In this document: positions 8,713 through 17,680 of the stretch, one piece after another | Position numbering within the stretch: position 1 is the stretch's first letter | Layout of the letters: each line of letters starts with the position of its first letter | Source: Streptacidiphilus pinicola | GTDB taxonomy: Bacteria; Actinomycetota; Actinomycetes; Streptomycetales; Streptomycetaceae | Direction of reading: 5' to 3' | DNA: 64,000 bases | Assembly: GCF_003258295.1 (NCBI RefSeq) | Contig: NZ_QKYN01000082.1 | Span: 1-64,000 of the forward strand | Program-made: the position numbers and the translations under genes | The notes under the pieces: model-generated | Database searches by the model: none | What the model saw: the letters and a program-made list of their open reading frames with translations, nothing else | What the model was told of the DNA's origin: nothing

Positions 8713-9534
8713 ATGCGCGTGGAGATAGCGGGGGAACCGCAACGGGGCGACCGCCCCTCGGAGGATTTCGTCGCCAGCAGCGGGGACGCGTTCGTGCTGC
8801 TGGACGGCTGCAGCTCGCCGGTCGCGATGGAGAACGGCTGCGAGCACGGCACGGCCTGGTTCGTCCGGCGGCTGGGCGTGCACCTGTTGGCCCGTCTGGT
8901 CGACCGTCCGGACCGGACGATGGCGCAGTGTCTGAGCGACGCGATCGCCGAGACGGCGTCCCTGCACGGGGCCCGGTGCGACCTCGCGCACCCGAACACG
9001 CCCGCGGCCATGGTGGTGGCGGCCCGCGCGCACGGGTCCGGCCTGCAGTACCTGGTGCTGGGCGACTCCCAGCTGGTGCTGGACCGGGAGGGGAACTACG
9101 CCGTCATGGGCGACAACCAGCCGTTCCCGGCGGGGGAGGGGCTGCGCCGCCAGGTCCATGCCGCCGCGCACGGCAGCCCGGAGCGGGCGTCCCTGCACAT
9201 GCGTTACGCGCTGGCCGTCCGGGCCGCGCGCAACACCGGGCACGGCCCGTGGGTCGCCTCCGCGCTACCGCGCGCCGCGGAACACGCGGAGACGGGAACC
9301 GCCCCGCTCGCCGAGCTCCGCGCTTTCGCGGCGCTCACCGACGGGGCGGCGCGCTTCGTCGACCGGTTCGACCTGGGCGGCTGGCCCGACGCGATGCGTC
9401 TGATGGACCAGCGCGGCCCGGCCGAACTCCTGCGCCGGGTCCGCGACGCCGAAGCCTCAGACCCGGCCTGCGCACGCTGGCCGCGCGGCAAGGCCAAGGA
9501 CGACGCGACGGCGCTCTACGCGACCTTGCGCTGA
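8713..9534 (+). CDS. PP2C-like serine/threonine phosphatase domain protein
   Basis: A 273-residue cytoplasmic protein with the metal-binding landmarks of PP2C phosphatases in order: S-E-D-F near 17-20, V-L-L-D-G near 28-32, T-P-A-A-M-V-V, L-G-D-S, L-T-D-G-A-A and a C-terminal K-D-D-A-T. The Asp residues for a two-metal centre are present, so catalysis is plausible. The ATG at 8713 is preferred over an upstream TTG at 8683 because the domain begins directly after it. Closest in style to the stand-alone PP2C-domain proteins of actinobacteria, whose targets are mostly unknown. It lies 51 bases after the P1 peptidase on the same strand and converges on a secreted protein gene. Confidence 0.75.
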   Translation: MRVEIAGEPQRGDRPSEDFVASSGDAFVLLDGCSSPVAMENGCEHGTAWFVRRLGVHLLARLVDRPDRTMAQCLSDAIAETASLHGARCDLAHPNTPAAMVVAARAHGSGLQYLVLGDSQLVLDREGNYAVMGDNQPFPAGEGLRRQVHAAAHGSPERASLHMRYALAVRAARNTGHGPWVASALPRAAEHAETGTAPLAELRAFAALTDGAARFVDRFDLGGWPDAMRLMDQRGPAELLRRVRDAEASDPACARWPRGKAKDDATALYATLR

Positions 9535-9550
9535 CGGTCTACGAGGTGGT

Positions 9551-10234
9551 TCAGGCGGTCTTGAAGTAGACCCAGTGGTAGCCCGAGCCGCCGTTCAGGG
9601 CGTCACCGTTGAAGGTGAACGTCTGACGGAAGGAGTACCCGGCCGGCAGGCCGCTGGTGGTGATCTTGAAGCTGCTGTTGGAGCTCAGCTGGAAGCTGCT
9701 CGGGGTGACCTGAAGGGTCTGCCAGCGGCCCTGGTACCAGACCTGCAGGTGGGCGTAGACCGACTCGCCCGCCTTGTTCGGGGACACGTAGCCCTCGATG
9801 GTCGGCTTCTGGCCGGCGGAGTAGGTGCCCTGGGTCATCCACTGGTGCATGACGGCCGCGTCGTGGACGTAGACGCCGCGGGCGGCCGCGTTGTCGCGGG
9901 AGTCGCCCGCGAACCTGACGGTGAAGCCGGTGTTGCGGCCCATCCAGACGGAGGTGCGCAGGTTGCCGTAGCGGTCGACCTTGCCGGACTTGACGACCTG
10001 GGTCGTCTCGCCCGCCGGGCTGCGGTAGATGGTGACGGTGCGGTTGGACGCCGTCTTGCCCAGGTGGGCGGTGAGGGTGACCCACTGGCCGTAGGTCGCG
10101 TTGGTGGTGCTGGCGGAGATGCTCAGCTGCGGGTTGACCTTGGCGGTGGTGGCCGCGTTGGCCGGGGCGGCGCCGACGGCGAGGACGGCGGCGGTGGCGG
10201 CCACAGCGGTGGCCACAGAGGTGCGGAGCTTCAC
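9551..10234 (-). CDS. Secreted Ig-like domain protein (paralog of 18771-19508)
   Basis: A 227-residue exported protein. A GTG at 10234 begins a clean signal peptide (KLRTS, hydrophobic core, cleavage after APANA at about 27). The mature part starts with an immunoglobulin-like beta-sandwich: segments YGQWVTLTAHLGKT, RTVTIYRSP and VRFAGDS closely match the protein at 18771-19508. A second beta-rich domain ends with a Tyr/Trp-rich strand. No enzyme motif is visible. This type of bacterial Ig domain usually acts as a cell-surface spacer or binding module; its ligand is unknown. GGGGG lies about ten bases before the start. Confidence 0.75.
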   Translation of the reverse strand: MKLRTSVATAVAATAAVLAVGAAPANAATTAKVNPQLSISASTTNATYGQWVTLTAHLGKTASNRTVTIYRSPAGETTQVVKSGKVDRYGNLRTSVWMGRNTGFTVRFAGDSRDNAAARGVYVHDAAVMHQWMTQGTYSAGQKPTIEGYVSPNKAGESVYAHLQVWYQGRWQTLQVTPSSFQLSSNSSFKITTSGLPAGYSFRQTFTFNGDALNGGSGYHWVYFKTA

Positions 10235-10383
10235 GAAAGTACTACCCCCAGAGAAAGCACGCGCCAATGACTGTGCGCATGCCAAAGAAAGTGCGCTCAC
10301 GGCGCAGAGCGCTGCAGACGCTCGACACACCGTGATGCTGTGTGAATGACGTGAACGTTAGTGCATAGGTGTGACAGATATGC

Positions 10384-10420
10384 GAGGGCCCCGTCCACTG
10401 AATTCGTGGACGGGGCCCTC
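10384..10420 (-). terminator. Hairpin terminator after the pirin gene
   Basis: A perfect 15-bp stem (GAGGGCCCCGTCCAC with its complement) closes a 7-base loop just downstream of the pirin stop. No T-run follows, which is normal in this group. Confidence 0.85.
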
Positions 10421-10430
10421 TCCTTGGGAA

Positions 10431-11390
10431 CTAGTCCCGGGTCACGGGGATCTGTCCGAATTTTCCGGAGTTGAAGTCCTCGATCGCCTGCTGCAGCTCG
10501 CGGTGACTGTTCATCACGAACGGCCCGTAGTGCGCCACCGGCTCCTTGATCGGCTCGCCGCCGAGGATGATGACGTCCATGTTGGGCGAACGCGACTCCT
10601 GCATCGCGGAGGCCTGCAGCGCGATGCTGTCGCCGTCACCGAAGACCGCCGACTGCCCCATGTGGATCGGACGGTTCTCCTCGCCGATCGTCCCCTCGCC
10701 GTTGAGGACGTAGACCAGCGCGTTGAAGTCCGGTCGCCACGGCAGGGTGATCCGCGCGCCGGGGCTGACCGTGGCGTGCAGCAGCGTGATCGGGGTGAAG
10801 GTCGTGCCGGGGCCCTGGTGGCCGTCGAGGTCGCCGGCGATGAGCCGGAGGACCGCGCCGCCGTCCGCGGTGGTCAGCAGCTTGACCTGGCCGCCGTGGA
10901 TGTCCTGGTACTTCGGCTGGATCATCTTGTCCGAGGCCGGCAGGTTCACCCACAGCTGGATGCCGTGGAACAGGCCGCCGCTCATGACCAGCGACTCCGG
11001 CGGGGTCTCGATGTGGAGGATGCCGGCGCCGGCGGTCATCCACTGGGTGTCGCCGCCGCCCAGGTGGCCGCCGCCGCCCGTCGAGTCCTGATGCACGAAC
11101 TCGCCGTCGATCAGGTAGGTCACGGTCTCGAAGCCGCGGTGCGGGTGCCACGGCGTGCCCTTGGGCTCACCGGCCGCGTACTCCACCTCGCCCATCTGGT
11201 CCATCATGATGAACGGGTCGAGGTACTTGGTGTTGATCTTCGCGAAGGCGCGGCGGACCGGGAAGCCCTCGCCCTCGAACCCCTCCGGAGCCGTGACCAC
11301 GCCCAGGACCGGGCGCGGCGTGGTCGTGGCCGGGTCCGGCGTCTCCACGCGCGGCAGAACCAGCGGGTTCTCTACGGTCACAGCGGGCAT
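10431..11390 (-). CDS. Pirin family cupin protein
   Basis: A 319-residue two-domain cupin. The N-terminal metal-binding site is intact: HPHRGFE gives two His, and a later L-H-I-E gives the third His and the Glu, the four ligands of iron pirins. Some bacterial pirins oxidise quercetin and others modulate metabolic enzymes or respond to redox stress, so the reaction is uncertain. ATG 11390 is preceded by AAGGAGG at good spacing; an upstream in-frame extension lacks any signal. It appears monocistronic, with a strong terminator and a promoter region carrying tandem TTGAAC repeats that suggest dedicated regulation. Confidence 0.88.
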   Translation of the reverse strand: MPAVTVENPLVLPRVETPDPATTTPRPVLGVVTAPEGFEGEGFPVRRAFAKINTKYLDPFIMMDQMGEVEYAAGEPKGTPWHPHRGFETVTYLIDGEFVHQDSTGGGGHLGGGDTQWMTAGAGILHIETPPESLVMSGGLFHGIQLWVNLPASDKMIQPKYQDIHGGQVKLLTTADGGAVLRLIAGDLDGHQGPGTTFTPITLLHATVSPGARITLPWRPDFNALVYVLNGEGTIGEENRPIHMGQSAVFGDGDSIALQASAMQESRSPNMDVIILGGEPIKEPVAHYGPFVMNSHRELQQAIEDFNSGKFGQIPVTRD

Positions 11391-11426
11391 GGCTGCCTCC
11401 TTGCTTTGCTCGACACGTCCAAGGTA

Positions 11427-11463
11427 GTTGAACGTTGAACCTCTAAGCAAGTTGAAGTGTCAA
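11427..11463 (-). promoter_or_regulatory. Pirin promoter with tandem GTTGAAC heptamers
   Basis: On the plus strand GTTGAAC occurs twice back to back (11427-11433, 11434-11440), with a third near-copy GTTGAAG at 11451-11457. A TTGACA -35-like hexamer lies on the minus strand at 11463-11458. The arrangement suggests an operator overlapping the pirin promoter; the regulator is unknown. Confidence 0.55.
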
Positions 11464-11502
11464 CTAATTCCCGCCCCGCTGACGAGCTCCCCTACGCGTC
11501 CG

Positions 11503-11928
11503 TCACCCGTACATCCTCCGCATGGTGAAGTCGACCATCTGTTCGACCGCCTTGGCGTCGAAGACCATCCGGTGCTCGCCCTCCATGTCCATCGCGAACC
11601 CGTAGCCGGTGGGCAGCAGGTCCAGCACCTCCGCCCCGGTCACGGTGAAGAACTTGGAGTCCTTGCCCGCGTAGCGGCGCAGCTCCTTGAGGGAACTGAA
11701 CATCGGGATCACCGGCTGGGGCGTGTTGTGCAGCGCGAGGAATCCTGGGCGATCCCCGCGTGGGCAGTAGATCTTCGAGGTGATGAAGATCGACTGGAAG
11801 TCCTCGACCGTCATCGCGCCCGAGGTGAAGGCCCGGATCGCGTCCGCCAGCGAGGGCGGGGAGGGCTCCGGGTAGGGCTGCTGATAGCCGGGGTTCGGCC
11901 CCTGCTGGGGCTGCTCGTAGCCGTACAC
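11503..11928 (-). CDS. SseB N-terminal domain protein
   Basis: A 141-residue cytoplasmic protein with a Pro/Gln-rich N-terminal tail (residues 1-25) followed by an SseB-type domain (about 26-135), recognised by its pattern of short beta strands around A-L-H-N-T-P-Q-P-V-I-P-M-F-S-S and the final G-x-x-M-V-F-D-A-K motif. In actinobacteria such proteins are common, small and uncharacterised, and are not linked to type III secretion. GTG 11928 follows TAGCCT by six bases without a ribosome site, so the transcript is probably leaderless. It shares its upstream region with the divergent acyl-CoA dehydrogenase. Confidence 0.75.
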   Translation of the reverse strand: MYGYEQPQQGPNPGYQQPYPEPSPPSLADAIRAFTSGAMTVEDFQSIFITSKIYCPRGDRPGFLALHNTPQPVIPMFSSLKELRRYAGKDSKFFTVTGAEVLDLLPTGYGFAMDMEGEHRMVFDAKAVEQMVDFTMRRMYG

Positions 11929-11934
11929 AGGTCA

Positions 11935-11940
11935 AGGCTA
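11935..11940 (-). promoter_or_regulatory. Candidate -10 (TAGCCT) for the leaderless SseB-domain gene
   Basis: On the minus strand TAGCCT is followed by six bases and then the GTG start at 11928. Confidence 0.5.
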
Positions 11941-11985
11941 GCGAGCGATGTGACGTACGCCAGGTCCCAGGGGGTTGATCTAAGT

Positions 11986-12024
11986 TACCCTTGGGTAGCA
12001 TCATGGCAGCTACCTGCTGGTAGC
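11986..12024. promoter_or_regulatory. Two palindromes upstream of the acyl-CoA dehydrogenase
   Basis: TACCC-TT-GGGTA (11986-11997) and GCTACC-TGCT-GGTAGC (12009-12024) share the half-site TACC/GGTA and have centres about 25 bases apart. They look like operators for a dimeric regulator, for example a TetR-type fatty-acid regulator, in the divergent promoter. Confidence 0.55.
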
Positions 12025-12088
12025 AGGTGGAAGGTCTCACTGGTAGATCGCTGTAGATCTCGTCGATCGAGTTTGAGGGTTCACGACT

Positions 12089-13918
12089 ATGGGTCACTAC
12101 AAGTCCAACCTCCGCGACCTGGAGTTCAACCTCTTCGAGGTGCTCGGTCGTGACGAGGTCTACGGCACCGGGCCGTTCGCCGAGATGGACGTCGAGACGG
12201 CGAAGTCCATCCTTTCCGAGATCGCGCGTCTGGCCGAGAACGACCTCGCGGCCTCCTTCGCCGACGCCGACCGCAACCCGCCGGTCTTCGACCCGGAGAC
12301 CAACACCGCGCCGATACCGGACACGTTCAAGAAGAGCTACCAGGCCTTCATGGACTCCGAGTACTGGCGTCTGGGCATCCCCGAGGCCATCGGCGGCACG
12401 CCCACCCCGAACTCCCTGGTCTGGGCCTACGCCGAGATGATCCTGGGCGCCAACCCGGCCATCTGGATGTACTCCTCCGGCCCGGCCTTCGCCGGCGTCG
12501 TCTTCGAGGAGGGCACCGAGGAGCAGGCCAAGGTCGCCCAGCTGATGGTCGACAAGGGCTGGGGCGCCACCATGGTGCTGACCGAGCCCGACGCGGGCTC
12601 CGACGTGGGCGCCGGCCGCACCAAGGCCATCCAGCAGCCCGACGGCTCCTGGCACATCGAGGGCGTCAAGCGCTTCATCACCTCGGGCGAGCACGACATG
12701 TCCGAGAACATCATCCACATGGTGCTGGCCCGCCCCGAGGGCCACGGCCCGGGCACCAAGGGTCTGTCGCTCTTCATCGTGCCGAAGTACGACTTCGACT
12801 GGGAGACCGGCGAGCTGGGCGAGCGCAACGGCGCCTACGCCACCAACGTCGAGCACAAGATGGGCCTCAAGGCCTCCAACACCTGCGAGATGACCTTCGG
12901 CGCCAAGCACCCGGCCAAGGGCTGGCTGGTCGGCGAGAAGCACGACGGCATCCGCCAGATGTTCCGCATCATCGAGTTCGCCCGCATGATGGTCGGCACC
13001 AAGGCGATCGCCACCCTCTCCACCGGCTACCTGAACGCCCTGGAGTACGCCAAGGAGCGCGTGCAGGGCCCGGACCTGGCCCAGTTCCTGGACAAGTCCG
13101 CCCCGCGCGTCACCATCACGCACCACCCGGACGTGCGCCGCTCGCTGCTGACCCAGAAGGCCTACGCCGAGGGCATGCGCGCGCTGGTCCTGTTCACCGC
13201 GACCGTCCAGGACGAGGTGCAGCTGCTCAAGGCCCGCGGCGAGGACGCCTCCGCCGCCGAGCGCCTGAACGACCTGCTGCTGCCGATCGTCAAGGGCTAC
13301 GGCTCCGAGAAGTCCTACGAGCAGCTGGCCCAGTCCCTGCAGACCTTCGGCGGCTCCGGCTTCCTGCAGGAGTACCCGATCGAGCAGTACATCCGGGACT
13401 CCAAGATCGACACCCTCTACGAGGGCACCACCGCCATCCAGGGCCAGGACTTCTTCTTCCGGAAGATCGTCAAGGACCAGGGCCAGGCGCTGACCGCCCT
13501 GTCGGAGCAGATCTCCAAGTCCATCGCCTCCGACATCGGCGGCGAGGAGCTGGCCGCCGAGCGCGAGGCGCTCGCCTCGGCCGCGGGCGACCTGGAGGGC
13601 CTGGTCGGCACCATGCTGGCCCAGCTCGGCACCGTCGAGCAGGACGTCCGCAACATGTACAAGGTCGGCCAGAACACCACCCGCCTGCTGCTCGCCTCCG
13701 GCGACGTGGTCGTCGGCTGGCTGCTGCTGCGCGCCGCGGCCGTCGCCCAGACCAAGCTGGCGGAGGGCGCCGTCGACAAGGACGTGGCGTTCTACCAGGG
13801 CAAGATCGCGGCCGCCCGCTTCTTCGCCCGCAACGTGCTGCCGAACGTGCACACCCAGCGTCTGATCGCCGAGGGGATCGACAACGAGATCATGGACCTC
13901 GCGGAGGAGGCGTTCTGA
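12089..13918 (+). CDS. Acyl-CoA dehydrogenase, DmdC/FadE-like long form
   Basis: A 609-residue flavoprotein. It has the FAD-contact segment [13 protein letters not shown] near 160-172, a middle beta domain, a C-terminal four-helix domain with [10 protein letters not shown] near 451-460 carrying the catalytic-base Glu, and an extra C-terminal helical domain. The length and the N-terminal segment starting [16 protein letters not shown] match the acyl-CoA dehydrogenases related to 3-methylmercaptopropionyl-CoA dehydrogenase, common in Streptomyces. It would oxidise acyl-CoA at the alpha-beta bond in fatty-acid breakdown. The gene is monocistronic, with a strong terminator and palindromic operator candidates upstream. 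Confidence 0.9.
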   Translation: MGHYKSNLRDLEFNLFEVLGRDEVYGTGPFAEMDVETAKSILSEIARLAENDLAASFADADRNPPVFDPETNTAPIPDTFKKSYQAFMDSEYWRLGIPEAIGGTPTPNSLVWAYAEMILGANPAIWMYSSGPAFAGVVFEEGTEEQAKVAQLMVDKGWGATMVLTEPDAGSDVGAGRTKAIQQPDGSWHIEGVKRFITSGEHDMSENIIHMVLARPEGHGPGTKGLSLFIVPKYDFDWETGELGERNGAYATNVEHKMGLKASNTCEMTFGAKHPAKGWLVGEKHDGIRQMFRIIEFARMMVGTKAIATLSTGYLNALEYAKERVQGPDLAQFLDKSAPRVTITHHPDVRRSLLTQKAYAEGMRALVLFTATVQDEVQLLKARGEDASAAERLNDLLLPIVKGYGSEKSYEQLAQSLQTFGGSGFLQEYPIEQYIRDSKIDTLYEGTTAIQGQDFFFRKIVKDQGQALTALSEQISKSIASDIGGEELAAEREALASAAGDLEGLVGTMLAQLGTVEQDVRNMYKVGQNTTRLLLASGDVVVGWLLLRAAAVAQTKLAEGAVDKDVAFYQGKIAAARFFARNVLPNVHTQRLIAEGIDNEIMDLAEEAF

Positions 13919-13955
13919 TCGGCCCGACCGCCGATCAGCAGCCCGCCTGAGCGCT

Positions 13956-13987
13956 GAGGGCCCGGACCCGCTGGGGTCCGGGCCCTC
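13956..13987 (+). terminator. Hairpin terminator after the acyl-CoA dehydrogenase
   Basis: A perfect 14-bp stem (GAGGGCCCGGACCC with its complement) closes the loop GCTG, 37 bases after the stop. Confidence 0.9.
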
Positions 13988-14158
13988 GTGCGTCCGGGCC
14001 CGCGCTCGCGGCCAGGTCCGGGCGCGCGCTCGGGGCCGTGCTCGGCCCACGCTCGGGCCTTGACGGCGATGGAACAACCGCCTGTCGTCGTCGGGCCTAT
14101 GCTCGACCGCAGAGATCGGCCCACCCTCAGCACATTCTCAGCAAGTCTGGAGCGAGCC

Positions 14159-15475
14159 TTGACCCCCGCCGCGCCTTCCGCCACGCCCTCGGCCGTGCCT
14201 GCGTTCGACCGCAGCCACACCGATGACCTCATCGCCTACCTGCAGTCGAGCCCCTCGCCGTTCCACGCGGTGGCCGAGGCGGCGGCACGGCTGGAGAAGG
14301 CGGGCTTCCGGCAGGTCGAGGAGACGGCGGCCTGGGACGCGGCCTTCGGCGGCCGCTACCTGATCCGCGGCGGCGCGCTCATCGCCTGGTACGTGCCCGA
14401 GGGCGCCACCCCGGCCACCGGGTTCCGCATCGTCGGCGCCCACACCGACTCGCCCAACCTGCGGGTCAAGCCGATCCCGGACACCGGCACCGACGGCTGG
14501 CGCCAGGTCGCCGTCGAGATCTACGGCGGCGTCCCGCTCAACACCTGGCTCGACCGCGACCTCGGCCTCTCCGGCCGCCTCGCGCTGCGCGACGGCAGCG
14601 TCGTGCTGGTCCGGATCGACGAGGCGCTGCTGCGCGTCCCGCAGCTCGCCATCCACCTGGACCGCAGCGTCAACGACGCGCTGACGCTGGACCGGCAGCG
14701 GCACCTCACCCCGATCTGGGGCCTCGGCGACGTCCACGAGGGCTCGCTGATCTCCTACGTCGCCGCCGCGGCGGGCGTCACCGCGGCCGACGTGGTCGGC
14801 TGGGACCTGATGGTGCACGACGTGCAGCCGCCGTCCTACCTCGGCCGCGACCGCGAGCTGCTGGCCGCACCGCGCCTCGACAACCTGCTCTCCGTGCACG
14901 CCGGCACCGCCGCGCTGGCCGCGGCAGCGGCCGGCGGCACCCTGGACCACATCGCGGTGCTGGCCGCCTTCGACCACGAGGAGAACGGCAGCGAGTCCGA
15001 CACCGGCGCCCAGGGCCCGCTGCTCGGCAACGTCCTGGACCGCTCCGTCTTCGCCCGCGGTGGCACCCTCGAGGACCGCGCCCGCGCGCTGGCCGGCACC
15101 ATCTGCCTCTCCTCGGACATGGGCCACGCGGTCCACCCCAACTACAGCGAGCGGCACGAGCCGGGCCACCACCCGATGCCGAACGGCGGCCCGATCCTCA
15201 AGGTCAACGTCAACAACCGCTACGCCACCAACGCGACCGGCCGCGCCGTCTTCGCCGCCGCCTGCGAGAAGGCGGGCGTGCCGTGGCAGAGCTTCGTCTC
15301 CAACAACTCCGTGCCCTGCGGCACCACCATCGGCCCGATCACGGCCGCCCGCCTCGGCATCGCGACGGTGGACTGCGGCGTCGCCGCCCTGTCCATGCAC
15401 TCCGCGCGCGAGCTGTGCGGGGCGGACGACCCGTTCCTGCTGGCCTCGGCCCTCAAGGCCTTCCTCGAGAGCTGA
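14159..15475 (+). CDS. M18 family aminopeptidase
   Basis: A 438-residue two-zinc exopeptidase removing N-terminal, often acidic, residues from peptides in the cytoplasm. Metal and catalytic residues are present: V-G-A-H95-T-D, the L-D-N segment, D-H-E-E-N-G near 272-277 with the Glu pair, S-S-D-M-G-H, and the C-terminal M-H-S-A-R-E His near 413. The start is a TTG at 14159 with GGAG exactly six bases upstream; the longer open frame through the preceding GC-rich spacer has no signal. It converges on the thioredoxin-NHL gene with only 18 bases between stops and no obvious hairpin. Confidence 0.9.
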   Translation: MTPAAPSATPSAVPAFDRSHTDDLIAYLQSSPSPFHAVAEAAARLEKAGFRQVEETAAWDAAFGGRYLIRGGALIAWYVPEGATPATGFRIVGAHTDSPNLRVKPIPDTGTDGWRQVAVEIYGGVPLNTWLDRDLGLSGRLALRDGSVVLVRIDEALLRVPQLAIHLDRSVNDALTLDRQRHLTPIWGLGDVHEGSLISYVAAAAGVTAADVVGWDLMVHDVQPPSYLGRDRELLAAPRLDNLLSVHAGTAALAAAAAGGTLDHIAVLAAFDHEENGSESDTGAQGPLLGNVLDRSVFARGGTLEDRARALAGTICLSSDMGHAVHPNYSERHEPGHHPMPNGGPILKVNVNNRYATNATGRAVFAAACEKAGVPWQSFVSNNSVPCGTTIGPITAARLGIATVDCGVAALSMHSARELCGADDPFLLASALKAFLES

Positions 15476-15493
15476 GGCTGTCGTTCGTCGGGG

Positions 15494-17317
15494 CTAGCCT
15501 TCGTCCATCCCTGCCAGCACGAGTGCCAGCCGGTCCGTACCGCCGTCGGTGACGCGGACCGGCACGCCCCAGTCCTGCTGGTGCACATGGCAGGTCGGGA
15601 ACTCGATCGCCGGATCCGCGTCGCAGGACGCGGCCATGGCGGAGACGTGCAGGACGCCCTCGGTCACGTCCGGGTTCAGCGTCAGCGCGCGTCGCAGCGC
15701 GGTGTCCGGACCGGCGCCCTCCAGGATCAGCTCCGGCGGCGTGGAGCTGACCAGCAGTCGGGTGGCCGGGCCGTAGGTCTCGTCCAGCTTCTGCCCGGCC
15801 GGCGGGGTGAAGACGACGTCCAGCGCGAGCGTGCCGCCCGCGATCTCGGTCGCCGGCCGTTGCGTCCGGTGCGCGGCGGCCTCCACCTGCACCGCCTCCT
15901 CGGGCAGCCGCAGCCGGGTCAGCCGGTGCCGGGCGGACTCGACCACCACGATCTCGTCCCCGTCCACGACCGCGCCCGACGGCTCGCGCAGATCCGTGGC
16001 GAGCGTGCTGACCTGGCCCGTCCCCGGGTCGAACCGGCGCAGCGCGTGGTTGTACGTGTCCGCGATCGCCACCGAGCCGTCGGGCAGCACGGTCACCCCG
16101 AGCGGGTGCTGCAGCAGCGCCTGCGTGGCATCGCCGTCCCGGTGCCCGAAGTCGAACAGCCCCGTCCCGACGGCGGTGCGCACCTCGTGCGTCCCGGCCT
16201 CGACGAACCGGACGGCGGACGTCTCGGAGTCCGCGACCCAGAGCCGGCTCCCGTCGGCGGCGGTCGCCAGCCCCGACGGCTGCGCGAACCACGCCTCGGC
16301 GGCGGGCCCGTCGACCAGCCCCTCGTTCGTCGTCCCGGCCTCCACCTGGACCGTCCCGGCCTCCGGGTCGAAGCTCCACAGCTGGTGCGTCCCGGCCATC
16401 GCGATCCACACCCGGCCGTCGAACCAGGCGACGTCCCACGGCGAGGACAGGTCCACCTCCCGCGCGGGACCGCTGGTCGCGGAGTTCTGCCACCACTGCC
16501 GGCCGGTGCCCGCGAGCGTCGTGACCTCGCCGGTCGCCAGGTTCACCCCGCGCAGCGCGTGGTTGACCGTGTCCGCCACGACGACGTCGTACGGCCGGCC
16601 GTCGACCAGCGCGACGCCCTGCGGTTCGCTGAACCGCGCGTCCTCGGCCTTCCCGTCCGCGAACCCGCGCTCACCACCGCCGATCCGCCGCACCACGGTC
16701 TCCCCGTCGGCGGCCAGCTCGACCAGGCTGTGGTGCCCGGAGTCCGCCACCAGGAACCCGCCACCGGGCAGCCGCACGGCCTTCCCGGGGAACTTGAGCG
16801 CCCCGGGCGCCGCCTTCGGCGCCACGTACGGCCCGTCCCCGCGCCGCAGCGTCCCCTTGGCCCCGTGCTCCGCCTCCAGCTCCTCCACCAGCGCGGCGAT
16901 CGCGTGCGCGTGCCCCTCCCCGGCGTGCTGCGCGACCACGTACCCCTCGGGATCGACCACTACCAGCGTCGGCCACGCCCGCACCGCGTACTGCTTCCAG
17001 GTCGCGAGCTCGGGATCGTCCAGCACCGGGTGCTCCACCTCGTACCGCGCCACGGCGTCCACCACGGCCTGGTGCTCGGCCTCGTGCACGAACTTCGGCG
17101 AGTGCACCCCGATGATCACCAACGTCTCCCGGTGCGCCTCCTCGAGCTCCCTGAGCTCGTCGAGGACGTGCAGACAGTTGATGCAGCAGAAGGTCCAGAA
17201 ATCGAGCAGAACGATCTTTCCCCGCAGATCCGCGAGGGTCAGATCCTTGCCGCCGGTGTTGAGCCAGCCACCCTTACCGACCAGCTCGGGGGCGCGAACG
17301 CGTGCACGTGATGCCAT
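15494..17317 (-). CDS. Thioredoxin-like/NHL-repeat protein (NHLRC2-like)
   Basis: A 607-residue protein with a TlpA/thioredoxin-type domain (about 10-160), active-site pair C45-I-N-C48 in the segment WTFCCINCLH, then a beta-propeller of NHL-type repeats (about 170-490) and a C-terminal beta domain. The order matches human NHLRC2 and its bacterial relatives. There is no signal peptide, so it is probably cytoplasmic; the reaction is unknown. ATG 17317 is used; the upstream sequence GGATGCAGGT is a weak ribosome site. The first 22 bases of the gene and its ribosome site recur at 18081-18112 on the other side of a VapBC module, where the copy has the better GGAGGCAGGG. The module appears to have landed at this gene's start. 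Confidence 0.85.
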   Translation of the reverse strand: MASRARVRAPELVGKGGWLNTGGKDLTLADLRGKIVLLDFWTFCCINCLHVLDELRELEEAHRETLVIIGVHSPKFVHEAEHQAVVDAVARYEVEHPVLDDPELATWKQYAVRAWPTLVVVDPEGYVVAQHAGEGHAHAIAALVEELEAEHGAKGTLRRGDGPYVAPKAAPGALKFPGKAVRLPGGGFLVADSGHHSLVELAADGETVVRRIGGGERGFADGKAEDARFSEPQGVALVDGRPYDVVVADTVNHALRGVNLATGEVTTLAGTGRQWWQNSATSGPAREVDLSSPWDVAWFDGRVWIAMAGTHQLWSFDPEAGTVQVEAGTTNEGLVDGPAAEAWFAQPSGLATAADGSRLWVADSETSAVRFVEAGTHEVRTAVGTGLFDFGHRDGDATQALLQHPLGVTVLPDGSVAIADTYNHALRRFDPGTGQVSTLATDLREPSGAVVDGDEIVVVESARHRLTRLRLPEEAVQVEAAAHRTQRPATEIAGGTLALDVVFTPPAGQKLDETYGPATRLLVSSTPPELILEGAGPDTALRRALTLNPDVTEGVLHVSAMAASCDADPAIEFPTCHVHQQDWGVPVRVTDGGTDRLALVLAGMDEG

Positions 17318-17327
17318 ACCTGCATCC
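17296..17327 (-). repeat. Direct repeat copy A (start of the thioredoxin-NHL gene)
   Basis: A 32-base segment matching 18081-18112 at 29 of 32 positions in the same orientation. It covers the ribosome site, start codon and first seven codons (MASRARV) of the thioredoxin-NHL gene. The two copies bracket the VapBC module. Confidence 0.85.
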
Positions 17328-17389
17328 AACCGCATCGGGCTGTGGGCGCATTCCACGCGCAGCTGCGGCCGCCGGGGCGGCTCCTGTAT

Positions 17390-17395
17390 TACGGT
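17390..17395 (+). promoter_or_regulatory. Candidate -10 (TACGGT) for vapBC-1
   Basis: TACGGT is followed by six bases and the antitoxin ATG at 17402. A GGA three bases from the ATG is too close to act as a ribosome site. Confidence 0.45.
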
Positions 17396-17401
17396 TGGAA
17401 T

Positions 17402-17680
17402 ATGGGCGACAAGGCCAAGCTGAGCATCAGCATCGACGAGGAGCTCAGCGCCACACTTCGCGCCGTCGCAGCGCAACGACAACAGCAGATCTCGACGGTC
17501 GTCACGCATGCGTTGGTCGACTACTTCGCCAACGAGCAGCGGAGGCTCGACGGCCTTGCTGCGATGGCGGAATACCAGCATGAGCACGGTGCCTTCACGG
17601 CCGAGGAACGCCGGGAGGCCGCGGAGCGAGTGGACGAGCTGATGGGCTGGTTGCCCAAGTCCGGGCGGCCGAGCGCGTGA
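17402..17680 (+). CDS. Ribbon-helix-helix antitoxin, VapB-like
   Basis: A 92-residue protein. The N-terminal strand K-L-S-I-S-I-D followed by two helices (E-E-L-S-A-T-L-R-A-V-A and the following helix to about 45) is a classic MetJ/CopG DNA-binding fold. The C-terminal half is charged, as expected for a toxin-wrapping tail. The stop overlaps the toxin start by four bases (GTGA), ensuring coupled translation. It should repress its own operon and neutralise the VapC-like toxin. The ATG at 17402 follows a TANNNT hexamer by six bases. The module is bracketed by a 32-bp direct repeat, a sign of insertion. Confidence 0.85.
   Translation: MGDKAKLSISIDEELSATLRAVAAQRQQQISTVVTHALVDYFANEQRRLDGLAAMAEYQHEHGAFTAEERREAAERVDELMGWLPKSGRPSA

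Noticed and set aside
11492-14077. An 861-codon open frame on the minus strand
   Set aside because: It is antisense to the acyl-CoA dehydrogenase, which has clear family motifs; the antisense product is low-complexity.
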